Part shown: positions 13,201 to 27,045 of the stretch, piece by piece
Position numbering within the stretch: the first letter of the stretch is position 1
How the letters are laid out: every line of letters starts with the position of its first letter
DNA from: Porites lobata
Taxonomy: Eukaryota > Cnidaria > Anthozoa > Scleractinia > Poritidae
Assembly (NCBI GenBank): GCA_942486035.1
Contig: CALNXK010000172.1
Coordinates: forward strand, 62,001-126,000
DNA length: 64,000 nt
Direction of reading: 5' to 3'
Translations under genes and position numbers: made by a program
Notes under the pieces: model-generated
The model's input: the letters and a program-made list of their open reading frames with translations, nothing else
What the model was told of the DNA's origin: nothing
Databases searched by the model: none

Positions 13201-16200
13201 CTGTGGTTTTTATTTCATCAATAGCTGGATATCAACCAATGCAGGTAATGATAATTACTACGGAAAATAATACGCGCTCCTAAATGTATAATACTCTCCA
13301 ATGGCTGGCTTAGCTTCATCTCCGCAAGTGCATGGGAGTAGACTTCACAAAAACAGTAGAACCTTGATAACTCGAACTCGAATAACTCGAATTCCTTGCT
13401 AACTCGAACTAAATTTTCTTTTCCTTGATCACAACTTCACTGAAATTTACCCCGATAACTCTCATTCCCCGGAACTCGAACTGTTACCGGGGTTCTACTG
13501 CATTAAGAAAACCTTGAAGCTTTTAAGATTAATTCTGAGTTGAAAGCGGCAAGCGGTTTTAAAACCCAAAGAACTAAGGAACTGGACCTGCACATTAGTG
13601 CCAACGGTGTATTTGCAGTGAATATGACGTGTTATGCCAACCGATATCCATGAAATATAGCACGTCCAGCACGCACGCGGTTAGTTATAGGCACATTTTT
13701 GAACGGACGAATTTTTTTACCTGTGCAACCCGTTTACACGGAACCGTGCAAATTCTGTTACAGATTGCAGTACTGCTTGCCGTCTAAAAACTTGCACGGT
13801 CCCTCGGGTCCCGTGTAAACGATAGGCAGACCTGTGTAGAAGGGGTCTTGAGCTTCGTTCATACGGTAACGGACAAATTTTCGACCGGTGGAAAATGCGT
13901 AACCACTCGGTCTTAAAGCGTAACCACTTGCACCCGCTCTTAATACGTAACCACCCAAAGCTTACGAAAGTTAAACGCCAAAATCAAGGTCAAATTTCCA
14001 GCCGGTACGGTAAAAAATTTGGCCGGCGCGGTGTGAACACCTTAACCGTCTAAATATTTGTACGGCAAAGGCGTAGCTGCATAAATGCGTGGTAATTTAG
14101 CTGGGGAGAATCCTCTTTGAATTTGTTTAATTAGCGCTCTCCGTATGGGCAAATGGTCAGTAAAACCATTGATGAAAGATAATTTTCAACGTGGTTCGTC
14201 AGTTCCGTGTGAACACAGGGAACATATTGGCCGCCTCGGACCAGTAGAGCTAGAACCGCTATAATTTTGCTTTACCACAACAGTTGCATCCTTGTCTAAG
14301 TTTATGATTTAGTTAGTAGATGACCTGCCTTGGCCTCTGCCAGTCAGGTAACACAATCCCGGAAGTCACTGGCGACCCTTAGTGTGTTTTGTGACCTTCC
14401 CATAAGGAGAGAAACAGATAATTGAAAATAACGTCACGAGTAAGAATCCCAAATGGCCACAGACAAACCAGCCAGCTGGGTATTTACAATTGTGGCCGAG
14501 GAGTTTAACTCGATCGGTACTAATGAGAAGAAATACGGCTATAGTGGCAAGGGCAGCCGTATTATTTCGGAACTTCTCCAGGAAGACCCGAAAGGAGAAA
14601 ACAAATAACATAGTTTGCTTGGCCTCTAGACACCAAAAATTATATTCTAACCATTATTAAATAGATAGGAACTGTAACAGGAAAAATGTACCAGAAAAAT
14701 AATGTTTGAAAGGTGTGAATAAATTCTTATGTTCTGTTACGTTATGTTCCTCGCTTAAACCACGAGGCCCGATTACTGGCCTGTAATTCAATAGCCAACG
14801 TTCGATATATCAAAATTCTAACATGAATTTTAGGCTTGAGGGACAGAAAGCCTGGGAGTCATGTTAGAATTTTTTTTAACATCAAACGCCTATATCATGG
14901 TAGCTGAATGGCCCTAATTTAAGTTTATGTATAGAGCGTTTTCACGTGACGTCATTTCCGCCATTTTGGTGTTCCCAAACAATGAAACTGCAGCAATGTT
15001 GGTTTCTCAAACCAGTCTTGTGGGAGTTAAACCTTTTTCTTTTATGTAAAAACTTTCTTTTGTTCTTATAAATTTGTATAGCAGCTGTTGGTTGCGTGAG
15101 TGAAAACGCTCCGTATCTTTATGGCGCTGTTACTTAAGGTGGCTCGATACAGTTTTTCAGCGTCAACACCTCCCAGTTTTAAGCATAAACTACGTCGCCG
15201 TAAACAGAGATTTGGAAAAATTGCCACCGCAGTTGTATTAGATAACGTTGAAAATTTGTTATGATTAGGGTTGCAATGAAATCGAAGTTGTCATAGCAAC
15301 GAAATGACGGTGTTACCTATTTAACTTGCAGCAGTGTAAAGAGCGTTATCGAGGTATTTTTGGATGAAGTTGTTATGGTTAGAAATGCGGTAAAAAAATT
15401 GACAGTCTTAATGTTCGGCCGTTATCTGTGGAAAACGAAGCGCGTTTGACATGCAATTTCACCTCATAGTAGTTTCAATCTTTCTAAGAAATTTGTGTGA
15501 AAGATCATGGAGATAGCTCCAGCCGATTGCTGAAAGTTAGTGTCGAGACGCTCCTGTTAGCGGTTTTGTATACATTTTGGTCTACTTTAGCAAATTAGCG
15601 AATAATTTTTAAACCGCTCGATAAAAAGATTTTTTAAAAAAATTAAGATTCTTGAGATTAACTGTTCTTTTCTAAGACCTTTTGTTTCAAGGTTATTGAT
15701 ATATTGTAGGCAGTAAAATAAGGGCTACAGTTCGCTGTTTTGTCAAAAATTTTGTGTTTACAAGTGAGAGCGTCTCATTATTCGGCGGTGTTGTCTCCAC
15801 GTTTCATATTTTCGGGCACGACAGTTGACCACTCCGGAAATACCATAAAATAACATAATGCTCTTTGTTTGTCACCTCAAAATTTTCAATAAGCATTGTC
15901 TTCAGTTTCTCTTGGGAGGGAAAATGGCCCTCAAGAGAAACTGAAAACAATGCTTAAACAAAATTTTGGGGTGACAAACAGAGCATTATGGTATGTTACG
16001 GTATTTTCTGGAGTGGTCAATAGGTGGCATTTTTGCATATTTTATATGCATTGTTAGTTACTGCTGTTCATGTGAAAATGAAACTTGGAGACAATACCCT
16101 TGAATAATGAGAGGCTTTCACTTTTAAAGACGAAACTTCCGTTTAGTATCCGTTTAGTAAATTTCATTTAATATAGAGCAGGGGGTACGATGATTTGGAG

Positions 16201-19200
16201 GGGGATCAGGGGGCTTAAATTGTGTGTGTGTGAGTGTGCGCTTGTGTGTCTGTTCGGGGGGGGGCTTTAAAAAATCGGTGAGGTCAAGGGGGAGGGCGTA
16301 AAATCTGGCTATAGAACCAAGTGCCTGATTAAATGAGCCGGGCTTGCTCGCGTTGCAGAGATCTAGGCACCTCAGTTAAATGCAAGAAAAATCAACTTTG
16401 CGATTATATGACAACCGACCCAGCCCGGTTAGCTGGGATCCCTGTATGGTGATGTCGGGATCCTATTGCTTTCAATCTCTATATAAAAATACCAGGATAA
16501 AAGTCACCTCGACAGAGCTAGCCAGCCCGGCTCATGTGATCAAGCCCTTACTGTGAGTTGTATTGCACGCAAAAACTTTGGAATTTGCCGCTTTCGTGGT
16601 TCATGTGTGACAGAGTACGACTTAGGGTCTGTTTACATTGAAGTGGGGGACCCCAGGTAGGTGAGGTAACATGTGGTAGGTCACCCCACCTATCATGTAA
16701 ACGTGATCGAACTTAAATGAGAGATTATATGGACAGGCGGGTTACCTCACCTAAGCGGGTTACCTCACCTACCTGGGGTCCCCCACCTCCATGTAAGTAG
16801 TCCCTTATAATCTAGACAGATTCACCTTCAAATTTCTGAAAAATCGCCGGCCTCTAGGTAAGATAAAAAATACCGTAAGCTTAAGATTTATAAGTTTATC
16901 TTTTCCGAGCAAAAAATCGTCCCCTGAGAGGACATGTCCTTCCTTACTTGCAACGAATAGTCTGTACAATGAAAAAGGGCAATGACCGGTACCTATCGTT
17001 TGGAGGAAAAACATTCACACCGTGTGCTGCAATGATAATTATTTTCCAAAGGGAAAATTTAAATTATTTAATATCGTAAAATTTCGAAAATAAGCCCCGG
17101 GGCTTATATTTTACAAAGGCCCTTTTTGAAGGGCTTATTTTTTGAGGGGCTTATCTACGGAGGGAAATTTGCGTTTCAAAATCGATTGGGCTAGCCTTAT
17201 AGTTGGAGTAAATTTGCCGTTTTTGCTTTGTTTTACTTTGTATTTGAGGGCAATTTTCCAGGTACAAGCCCCCGGCTGGCTTATATTTGGAGGGACAATT
17301 TAACGGAGGGTTTTTTGCGTTACCGGTTTGGGGGGCTTATATTTGGAGGGGCTTATTTTCGGAATTTTACGGTAGTTTGTTTCACTTAGTGTACCTTGTT
17401 TTTTTCACTGAATACGTTTGATTTCTATTGCCAATTTGTTTGCCGTGCGTTATCTGAGGGATGTAACGAGGATAAATGCTGGCAGACATGTTCTAGTCGC
17501 GTCGCTTGGCTTGTTTATGTTCGCACGTATTGCGTGCCTATAGCAACTTTGAATCAAAACAAGCGATCTCGATTACTCTAATTGGGCGACGCCCAAATAA
17601 TAGGCTTCTTTTGAAATGGTCTACGTTACAGTGTCATTCGAAGCGACTATGCTTTCTCGGAACAACTGCGGTAGACATATCTGACACTGCAATATTTATT
17701 AAGAACATAAACATGAACAAGTAGTGCTGATTTTTTTCTTGAAAATACGGGGAAGTTTCTTAGAATTGTGTAAATAATTAAGGTAGCGATTCTGCTTTGG
17801 ACAAAGACAATATTATCATTCGTTTGAAGTGGTTTGACCACAGAAAATTATGCAATTTTCATACAATCAGCCTATAGCCTTGAAAAATAATCCGAACTCA
17901 GGTTCTGTTAATATAAACCTGACTATACCTGACATGAAGGTCAGTTGTTGCACGAACCATCGAGTAAATAAAAAATTCACTGCCTAGCAAGTTGTCTTCG
18001 GTCACCATTGAATGATTTTTTTTTCTCTGACGACTTTTCTACACAAAAACATTTAAAAGAATCTTGTTGAAGGTTTACGACAATACAGTTTTCAAAGTCC
18101 ATTTGAATTGAAAACGTTTTAACGAGATGCTTATTACGATACGAAAAGATGTATCTGGTCCTTGTTAATGCATTGAAATGATCGAGGCCGCGGTACAGAG
18201 CTGATAGCGACTCACCCATTCTCCCTGCGAGAAATCTGGATTGGAGTTGTCAGTTGTACATAGTTTGTACATCAGAAAGACCCCGCATTCCTTATGTACG
18301 CCGTTTATGAGCAACAATGCCCAGGACAAGGTACTATACTATTCATTTAGACTATTGCCTTGGGCCCTATTTTTCGAAACTTCCAATCTGTAAATCTCGT
18401 CTATTTACCCTGGGCAATGTATATCAACTAAAATCACGAAATCTATTTTTTGTGTCTCAATTACTTATTCTCCTAATATGCAGCGTCTGTCATGTGTGTG
18501 CCTACGTTCCATATTTACGCAGTCAGTTGTCCTCGAGCGACTTTTTCTCCTCTAAAGCCTTCTGATTATCCTCTGCCAACTTTTCTTGAGCCTGTTTGAG
18601 ATCTTTTGCAAACTCTGTAGCCAGCTGACGTACGTTCTTCTTCGCCTGCTCGATGGTTGGGTTTTCTTCTAAGTAGTTGTAAAGATCTTGCCTGGTATCC
18701 CTGATTTGTAGCATGTACACACCACACACGTCATCCAGAGCAACCCATTTGGAATAGTATTGTACTGCACTTTTCTTGAAGCCCGTTGATGTCCAAAACT
18801 TCAGTCGCTTTTCGTCATCATACTTATCCAAGGCCTTTTGCACCAATTTCTGCATTTCTCCTTTGGCTATAGACTCGCAGTGGCTTTGCATTTGCTGCCA
18901 GAACACTGCTGCTTTCATCATAATGGCAGATAACGATTTGAGTGCGCCAATGGAGCTGTGCAATGCCTCTATAGCTGCTTCTGCCAAGGCGTTGTCATCT
19001 TGACACCTCTTTATCTTCTCGGCAAATTCAATGCACTCTTCTATGGCCTTTTGGCGAATTTCTCGTTCTTTCTGCAACTCATCTAGATGCTTCATCTTTT
19101 CTTGATTTGCCATCTTCATAGTTTCTTTGTAGCCCGACTTATCACCAATTTTCTCTATCGCTTCGGCGGCTTTTTCAATATTTCCCGTCATAGCGTTGCC

Positions 19201-22200
19201 TGCAGCACTTATCATTCCATTAAATATACTTCCCACGGCGCTTAGAAGGCTGTCTTGCTTATCCAAAGCCTTATCTTCTTTTTCTTGGGCTTTGTCATAT
19301 AACAGTTGCGCTTTTGCTTCCGCTTCAAGAGCATTCTTTTGCCTTTGCTCTGCTTGCTTCATTCTCGATTCAAAGTCCTTTCGTTCTTCCTCACGAGTTT
19401 TCTTTTGCTTTTCTTCGGCGCCTTTTGCTTTCTGAGTGTCTTCCAAAGCGTCAATGACATCATCTGTAGCCTTTTCAAAGTCGCTGTGTAATTCGTCTGC
19501 GGCCTTCGCCATTTCTGCTGCGACGTCTGTCAACATCGAAAGTGTTTCCAGAGCCATATCTTCGAATCCATCCAACAGATACTGATAGGTGCTCTTCAGC
19601 TCTTGGAGCACACTTTGCGATGCGCCTTTAAATTGGTGCACCGTGACTGCTGATTTGTCGGCCAGCTTTGTTACTTTATATCCGACTCTCTGTACTTTAA
19701 TCTGCACCTCGGTGTGCCCTGCCACGCCGTTGTAAGCCACACGAATGAAGTTACCGAGTTTTCCCAGGTCGTCCACAAGACTTTGGAGATCAAGCGAACC
19801 AAGCAGAAGATCTTTGGCTTTCAGTACCATTTGGCTTTTTGCATCTGGAATGGTAACAAGATCGAAGGTTTCGTCACCAATGACAACCTGAGAGTCAGCC
19901 ATTTCGTGTTTTAGGATTCTTCTTTTTACGCAGTTTTAAGTTTTGGACACACAAGGCGTTATGCAGTTTTCTAGCAAATGCACTCGAATGTGCTAAATGT
20001 GAAACAATTTATGTGTTTGTGGCGGTCTATTCTCGGAAAATGATCAATTAATCATTGTTGATGGTAAGATAGATATATATCTGACCAATGCTGGCCGTTT
20101 CGTACCATATATGGTCAAAATTAGGACGAGAAGTTACAGCTATATTACTTTCTTAGAAAAAAAAGCTTTCCCTTTGGATCTAGGCATTTAAGTGTTTTTT
20201 TGTTTTCCTCCATAGAACCGTGCTATCATTGCTTTCCACGAAATGTTTATCACTAACTGGGCTTCATGTTCCCTAAAGGCCAGTGCGAAAAGCCCGGCTG
20301 ACGTGATCTTGAAACCACTGATAATAATAAGAAAACGATAAGAAACGTTAAGTTTTATTAGAGACGAAGAGACTGTTTATAGTTTTTAAGATAAATAGTA
20401 AATAAACCAGTCCGGATATTTCTCAGTGTGCAAAAATGACTCTCGCAGACAGGCAGGTGATGCAGCCCAGTTTTTTCAATAACTGAGCTTTTTGTCACCT
20501 CCAGACCAGCCATAACGAAATCTGCACTTTTTCAGGATTTTTTTGTTTTCTTGCTTGAACGAATTGAGATGTTGAACAGAACATCTACTGTTCGTTTTTA
20601 TTTTTTCTTTTGTTTTTGAGAGAGACTCAAGGTCTCGTGACATCTCACCTGAGTGCTGGTATTTTTCGTACCATATTTAGTCTATTGTGATTGATATGGG
20701 TAGTTACCTTCAATATTAACATAATAATGAAGATCTTTCGTGGAAACAAGGATAGCCACTTGGCACATAGTTTGTGGTGTGTTGTAATTTCTCTCCTTGG
20801 TACTAAGACGTTCTAATCAGCTTCAAACTAAAGTTTTACCATCATGTCACTAATCGCAACGAGTTCTAGGTGTTTCAACGCACTGGAAGCAGCCTTGGAG
20901 GCAGTGAAAACCGGTAACGCTGACAGCTCAGAGGTTATGATTAAATCCATAAGACAAGACGGAGTGTTGTTACAAAAACAGGCGTCAATCCGCTGTGATG
21001 AGCTCAAACAGGACGAGAAGAAGCAGCAAGAATTAGACGAGGATCTAACTAGACAGATAAACAAGTTACACGCAGAAGAGGTTGAGCTTAAAAACAGGAG
21101 GCAAGGTTTGGAAGCGAAGAAATCAGCGCTGAATGAAGAGAGGGAACGTTGCTGCCGAAACAAACGAGATGCATCTCGGAGATACGAAAATGCAAAGGCA
21201 GAGAAGAGGGAAGCTGAAGAGAAATTGGAGGAAGCGGAAAAATGGGGTTGGGTGCCTGGTTACGGCTTGTTTCTAGCCGTTCGAGAACTTGTTGAAAACA
21301 ATGAGGAAAAGGCTCGTGATGCACGCAGAGAAATGGAGCGTTATGACGAAGAAATGAGAAGAGCCGAAAGTAACATCCGGTCGGCAAACACCGCTATTTC
21401 TCAGGTAGGTGTCATTTCTTTTACGTGTTCTTTTATTGTCATAGGCAAAAAAGCATGTAAAGCGAAACTCTCAACTATAGCTACGAGACTTTTTGCTTTC
21501 GAAGTGTGTTTCTCATTTGTCTGGCCCGTTTTACGTTAAGCGAAAAATAATCGGACACTTAAAGGGCGGAATGTTTCACTTTCCGACACTTCGGCCTCCG
21601 AATAACCTTCGCGTTAATTTAACACGGATTCCCGTATATGATGTTCCATCAAGCTCAGCATTCTGTTTCATCATCTCTTTGTACTGCAGTTCTGTTCAGT
21701 GATATCGCTCATTTTACAGGCCAATTTTTCATATTTTTCTGCAGGCAGAGAAGGACCAAAATGACATTTCAAAGAAAGTGGCAGACCTAAATAGACGACG
21801 AGAATCATGTCACGAGGAGCTTGGTAAAATAAAGACGTTGATTTCATTCGTCATGCAAGCTACTACATTCTGGGAGGAAGTGATCATGCTCGCCAACGCA
21901 GCAACAGTCAAAACCGAACAGGTTGAAAAGATTGTGGATCGGGCTGCCAAGAAAAATAGTGTCAAGATTCTCAGTAGCAGAGGTACAGAGACTAAGATGA
22001 GGTCATTCAAAGAATCCTGGATGGAAGTAGCAGAGATGTTTGCTTCTGAAGAAAACAAGCTGCTATTAAACGGTGAGCTACATAGATCGAAACTTGCATT
22101 TATGTAGACATAAAGTGCAATAATTAGGTAAGGAGTACTTTTGTAATACGACTCAGGAGTGTTCCAAGTTGTTGTATCATTGTTGTTTTCATTTTGATAA

Positions 22201-25200
22201 AACGCACTTTCCACTTCCGTGCGTAGGTTGTTGAGATCATTTATCGTTCAATTTGCTGCTTTTTTTCTTTGCAATACATGGAATCTATCTTTTGGTACCA
22301 TACCCCAAACCTTCCCCTCTTTTAGCCTTTTCTTTGGCCTTCTAATTTCAACGAAAACCAGTGGTATGGTGCCTAAAAATACATACGTTCGCAGTGCATG
22401 TTACCTTGCAGTATGTGTGAAACCGTAGTAATTTTGTACTAAGAATAATTGCGTTGTTCATGTGTAATACACTAAACTAAATTGTAAATGCTCATGTTAT
22501 TTTTCCCAACAGAAAAATTATTCGTAATGTCTCAGTGAATGTTTCTGCCATTTTGCCGTTCACGTACACTGCACTCAAAGATATAGATGGATACGGTTCC
22601 TGCAGCACCTTTGCAATGGCGATTCATGTAGTGTACACCTTGTAGTACTAAGAGCCTGAACTCTGAGTTGCAACTCTTTGCCTTATTGGATTTTCTTCAG
22701 AATAACCGCAGCTATTGAATGTTCTAGGACTTGTCTTATCTGGCTTTGTATTATTTATTTGCTATCCAATGAAAATTCCATGTATTATTGTTCATTTTAT
22801 CCCTGCACCAACTAATGCTTCATACCAACTCTGTTGTTTCGAGAAGGATGTAGTGAAAAGGTTTACGACAGATTCAGGCTCTTGTAGCCTTAGCATTTGG
22901 CAAAATTCAGCTTTATTTTTGATACAAGTGATACAAAAACTGTAAACTAGCAAGGGAGTTTAAGATTGCAGAATCAGGTATCTCCAACCATTGAAATTTT
23001 TAGATATTATAAAAGTTAGAATTAAATGATGTTAAAAAAACACAATTCCACCAAGACAATAAACTGAAAACCCTTTTATCAAAAATGGCGAAAAGACCAG
23101 TCTCCTCTCTAATTTGTGTAAATAAAGGTAAAAGTGTACTGTAAGTTAATATGTATGATAGTGTGTGATTTTAATTCATCAAATGTTAATTATTTAGTTT
23201 CCATCACTCTTACAACAAGCCACTTTCAGCAATTGAGCGGCTGTTTTTGGCAGCTCTGAAATTTCTTCCAGCATATGTTGTGTACGTAATTGTGAGTATA
23301 TATAATCGGTTTTTTTGTTTTTTTGTTATTATCACGTTTTGGTAATTTTACTGTAATATTGTAATAATAATAAATTTCTTGAAAAAGTAATTATAAAAGA
23401 AAGAGTTTAAGAACGAGTCCGGATTTAAGTGATCGTTTAATATTGTAATTTATAAAATCCGTTGAAGTTACAGAATGAAAAAGATTAACTGGATACAGGC
23501 AGCGCGTGCAACGACCTGGGTTTTTGTCACGGCTTGTCCTTCTCACCTCAGATTTTGCAGTTGCGACTAGCCAGGAAAAGAGAAGCCTTCTCTGTCAGCT
23601 AATGGTTAACAAAATGTCCTTGGTTTCTCCAAGTTCCTTTTATCAGAGAAGACGATCATATGCACCCTGCACTTTGCATAATCACTATTCAATTTACAAT
23701 ATGGAAATTCTTATCTTTTACATTTATAAACACTTTTTTATCCCGGATTTTAACACTGAAAATTCCTGTATGAACTGAAACTAAAAAAAACTTTAACCCA
23801 CAGGACAAACCTTACTGAGACTGCCTTAAAAATGCTTATTCGTAAGAAAAACGTAGCAAACAGAGTTGAGTGATGGTAGTTGAAAACTAATCTTCTGTTT
23901 ACATTACTTCGCTGATCTAGACAAATACATCTGGGTAGTGGTCACAATATTTTGGTTTTACAAAGGAAGTTGTCTCGGAAATTTTATTGTTCTTATCGAT
24001 GTTATTTTTTGATCTTGGTCGTCAGCACGACTTAGTTTAGTATGTAACATAAACAACTGATGACTTTTTCAAGCACACTTAGAATTAAAAGAAATTCCAA
24101 GATAGCTAGAATTTTACATCACAACAATACCTTTCGTTCTCTCAGGGGTTGCTGTAAGTGCTTACGGGTTTTCATAATCCAGCTAAAAACTATTAATTAA
24201 AATAAAACTGACTTGCTGCTTGAGAGGTGACGCAGGTACTGGTGGTCCACAAAAGGGCGCTCCTGCACCTATTTGAAAGACTGTTTTTGATTAGCTAGGA
24301 AAACAGTAGGGATTGTCACATAACAATGCCTCTATCCCTGAAAACAATGGAAGTGCAGATTAAAGGGGACCAGTGATAATAGGGAACTTAAGAACCACGA
24401 CGACGGCTTGGTCGACGACGACCGGAAGTGAGTTACACTGTACTGCGCAAGCGCGACTAGTAAATTTCGTCGTCGTGGTGTCGTCGACGACGCCAAACAA
24501 CGTAGAATCACGTCGTCCTGCAATCCACAAGCTTCGGCAGGTATAAATCCACTGTTTTAAGCGATTTTTGAAGGCCTTTACATTTTCTTGTCCTCCTAAA
24601 TCCAGGTATCGTTCCTTTTTTCTCCAAACAAGCGATGTTGATTGAAAATTCGACTAATGAATTGATTTTACTTTGAAGAATGGCAACAGCTGAGGAGGCC
24701 GAGTGAGCGAACTCGTAAGTGAATTGTGATAATTTATTAGTACGTATTTAGGTAAGGCAAATCATATATCTTTAATATAGAGGAAATAAACTTTATATGG
24801 AAAACAGCTATCACATCAGAATGTCTCTTTTTCGAAATCTAAACTCTGACGGACACTCGGACTCGGCCATCTCATTCAAGTTGAAAGTTGAATAATTTCG
24901 TACTTAAAGTAGGTGTATTTCCGCTCGAAAAGGTCAGACAGCACAAAAAATTTTTCATCGTCAATGAAATTAGACGTACGGCTTGAACAAATAAGATCTT
25001 GCGTTGTTTTTCCCAGTCAACAGACGTCGTCGTCGTGAACTTTGTCGTGGTTCTTAAGTTCCCTAATAAGCGGTTTAGAACGGTGCAGGTTTACTACCAC
25101 AAAAAGGACAGAAAAAATATTTTAAATGGATATAACAAGTGACAATACAATATGTTCCGAGTGTAACCAGATAGAAAGGAGCGGAACATCTTGCACTTTC

Positions 25201-27008
25201 CATATTGGCTTCCCGGCGCTCGCTAATTTTTCCTTGGCCTCCCCCCTTTTGCCCTTTTGACTGCGAAATACTATAGAGTGTTGTTGCGTAATTTCTCCCA
25301 CTTTCCGCCCTTTTTGAGAACTTCTACCTCCCGCTCTTTCTTTCCTCTCCTTCCCGCTCGTTCCCTTCCCGCCCCCTATTCTCCCGGGCTCCCAATTTCC
25401 TGTCCTCCCCCATTTAAGAACATGGCTGACAAGTTGAAATGGGAAATACCGATAATAACCCTAGCTAGTAGCCTCCCACGCAGACGTTCTTAAGTCTTCG
25501 TCACGTGTTCCTTCCTCACGTTCGTTTGGGAGGATTGCGTGACGAGTCAACAAAACATCTGTGTGGGCGGTTACCCAGCGAAAGGTCAGAGAGGGATTCG
25601 AACCCGGGCGACCAAATTAAAATCCAGAGTTCCAAACCCCACTGAGTCGTGTTGCCTCTCTCCCTCTTTGCAAACTACCATTCGAGAGTCTCTACAAATC
25701 TAGTATTATATATTAAAAAACCGTTTTAGTTATGAATATTAACCCATTCGCTCCTGGAGATTTTGCCGAAAAACGCGTTTTGAAGCTAGTCGAGTGGTTT
25801 TCTTGTCACTGTCGTGCTATAAAGAACTAAAACTTACCACAAACCGGTTTACAGGTCGTACACTTGGCGGCCTTCTGATCCAGATGCAAGATATCAGCTT
25901 GCGAAGTTCGGGCATGCGCAGAAAGCAAAATTTCGACACAGCAGTCTTGACTTTTACTTTTCGCTTTCTCTCCTCCCTTTTTTCGCTTTTCTTGCCTCAT
26001 TTTTTTTTTTCTCTTGCTGAGCATTTAGTAGACTTCATTTTGGTGGGAAGAGTTTTTAGAAAAGCTTTTAGGATCTTAGGATTAGGTGAAAGGAAAGGTA
26101 GGTGGGTAATGGAACAAGATTTTCATGGAGATTTTCAGGTCCTTGTCACGTGGTTTTTTGCTTCTTTCTCCGGTGTCCTTGACTGAATTGTGCTCATTCT
26201 GGTATGGTTTGAAAGATCTCTTCACTCTGCACAAGTTAGCGAAGAAAGTTGTCCTTGACCGTTAAAACTGATGACGTCACAAAGGGTAGAAAGGACCTGG
26301 ATCCGCACGGGCGGTTACGGGCGGTTCAGGGGCGAATGGGTTAAGCAATATGTAATTTAGAGTTAAAGATATCCTACAATTCCTTTATTCAGAATAACTT
26401 CTCACTCACTCAGTTTTGCGAGCGCTTATGGAACAAGTTGATTTCTTCAGTGCTTGGCAAGTAACTTTTAAAAGTAATGGTCCAGATAAGAAGGAAAGAA
26501 CCAAACGCAATGAAAACATCGGAATGCAAAAAAGTGCTAACTTTACTATTGTCTCTACTACACTTATGATTGGTTTAAACATATATAAATCCCTTGTTTT
26601 CTGACCAACTTCCTTACAACAAAATCTCTTCTGAATCTAAGTGACACAGAAATCCTATGTGAGGAACATGTAAAATTGTAAACTTTCTTGGATATTGTTT
26701 TCAACTCTTATGATTGGTTGAAATCTTTTAACACGAAAAAACACCCTTTGTGTAAAAATGAAAACATTCCTATGTGACGGGAAAGCGTATTGCGCCATAA
26801 CAAAAGACAGTGCTTCCCTTCTCACCCGGATCCGTACTTTAAAAAAAAATGTTAGAGCTGCTTGTCCAAAGGACAAGCTGGAAGTCTTTTTTTCGAGGTC
26901 GGAGGCGACGTTAGCTGTTTAAACTGAACTGGTTGGAAAAAAGCTATCCACTGGATAAATCTCTATCCATATAAATCCTTGGTTTTCCTAATACTTTAAC
27001 ATCTGCGG

Positions 27009-27045
<37 letters not shown>

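Noticed and set aside
15134..15180. Left end of another TTAA-GGTGGCTC element
   Set aside because: No matching inverted end or second TTAA was found within reach; it may be a lone remnant or chance.
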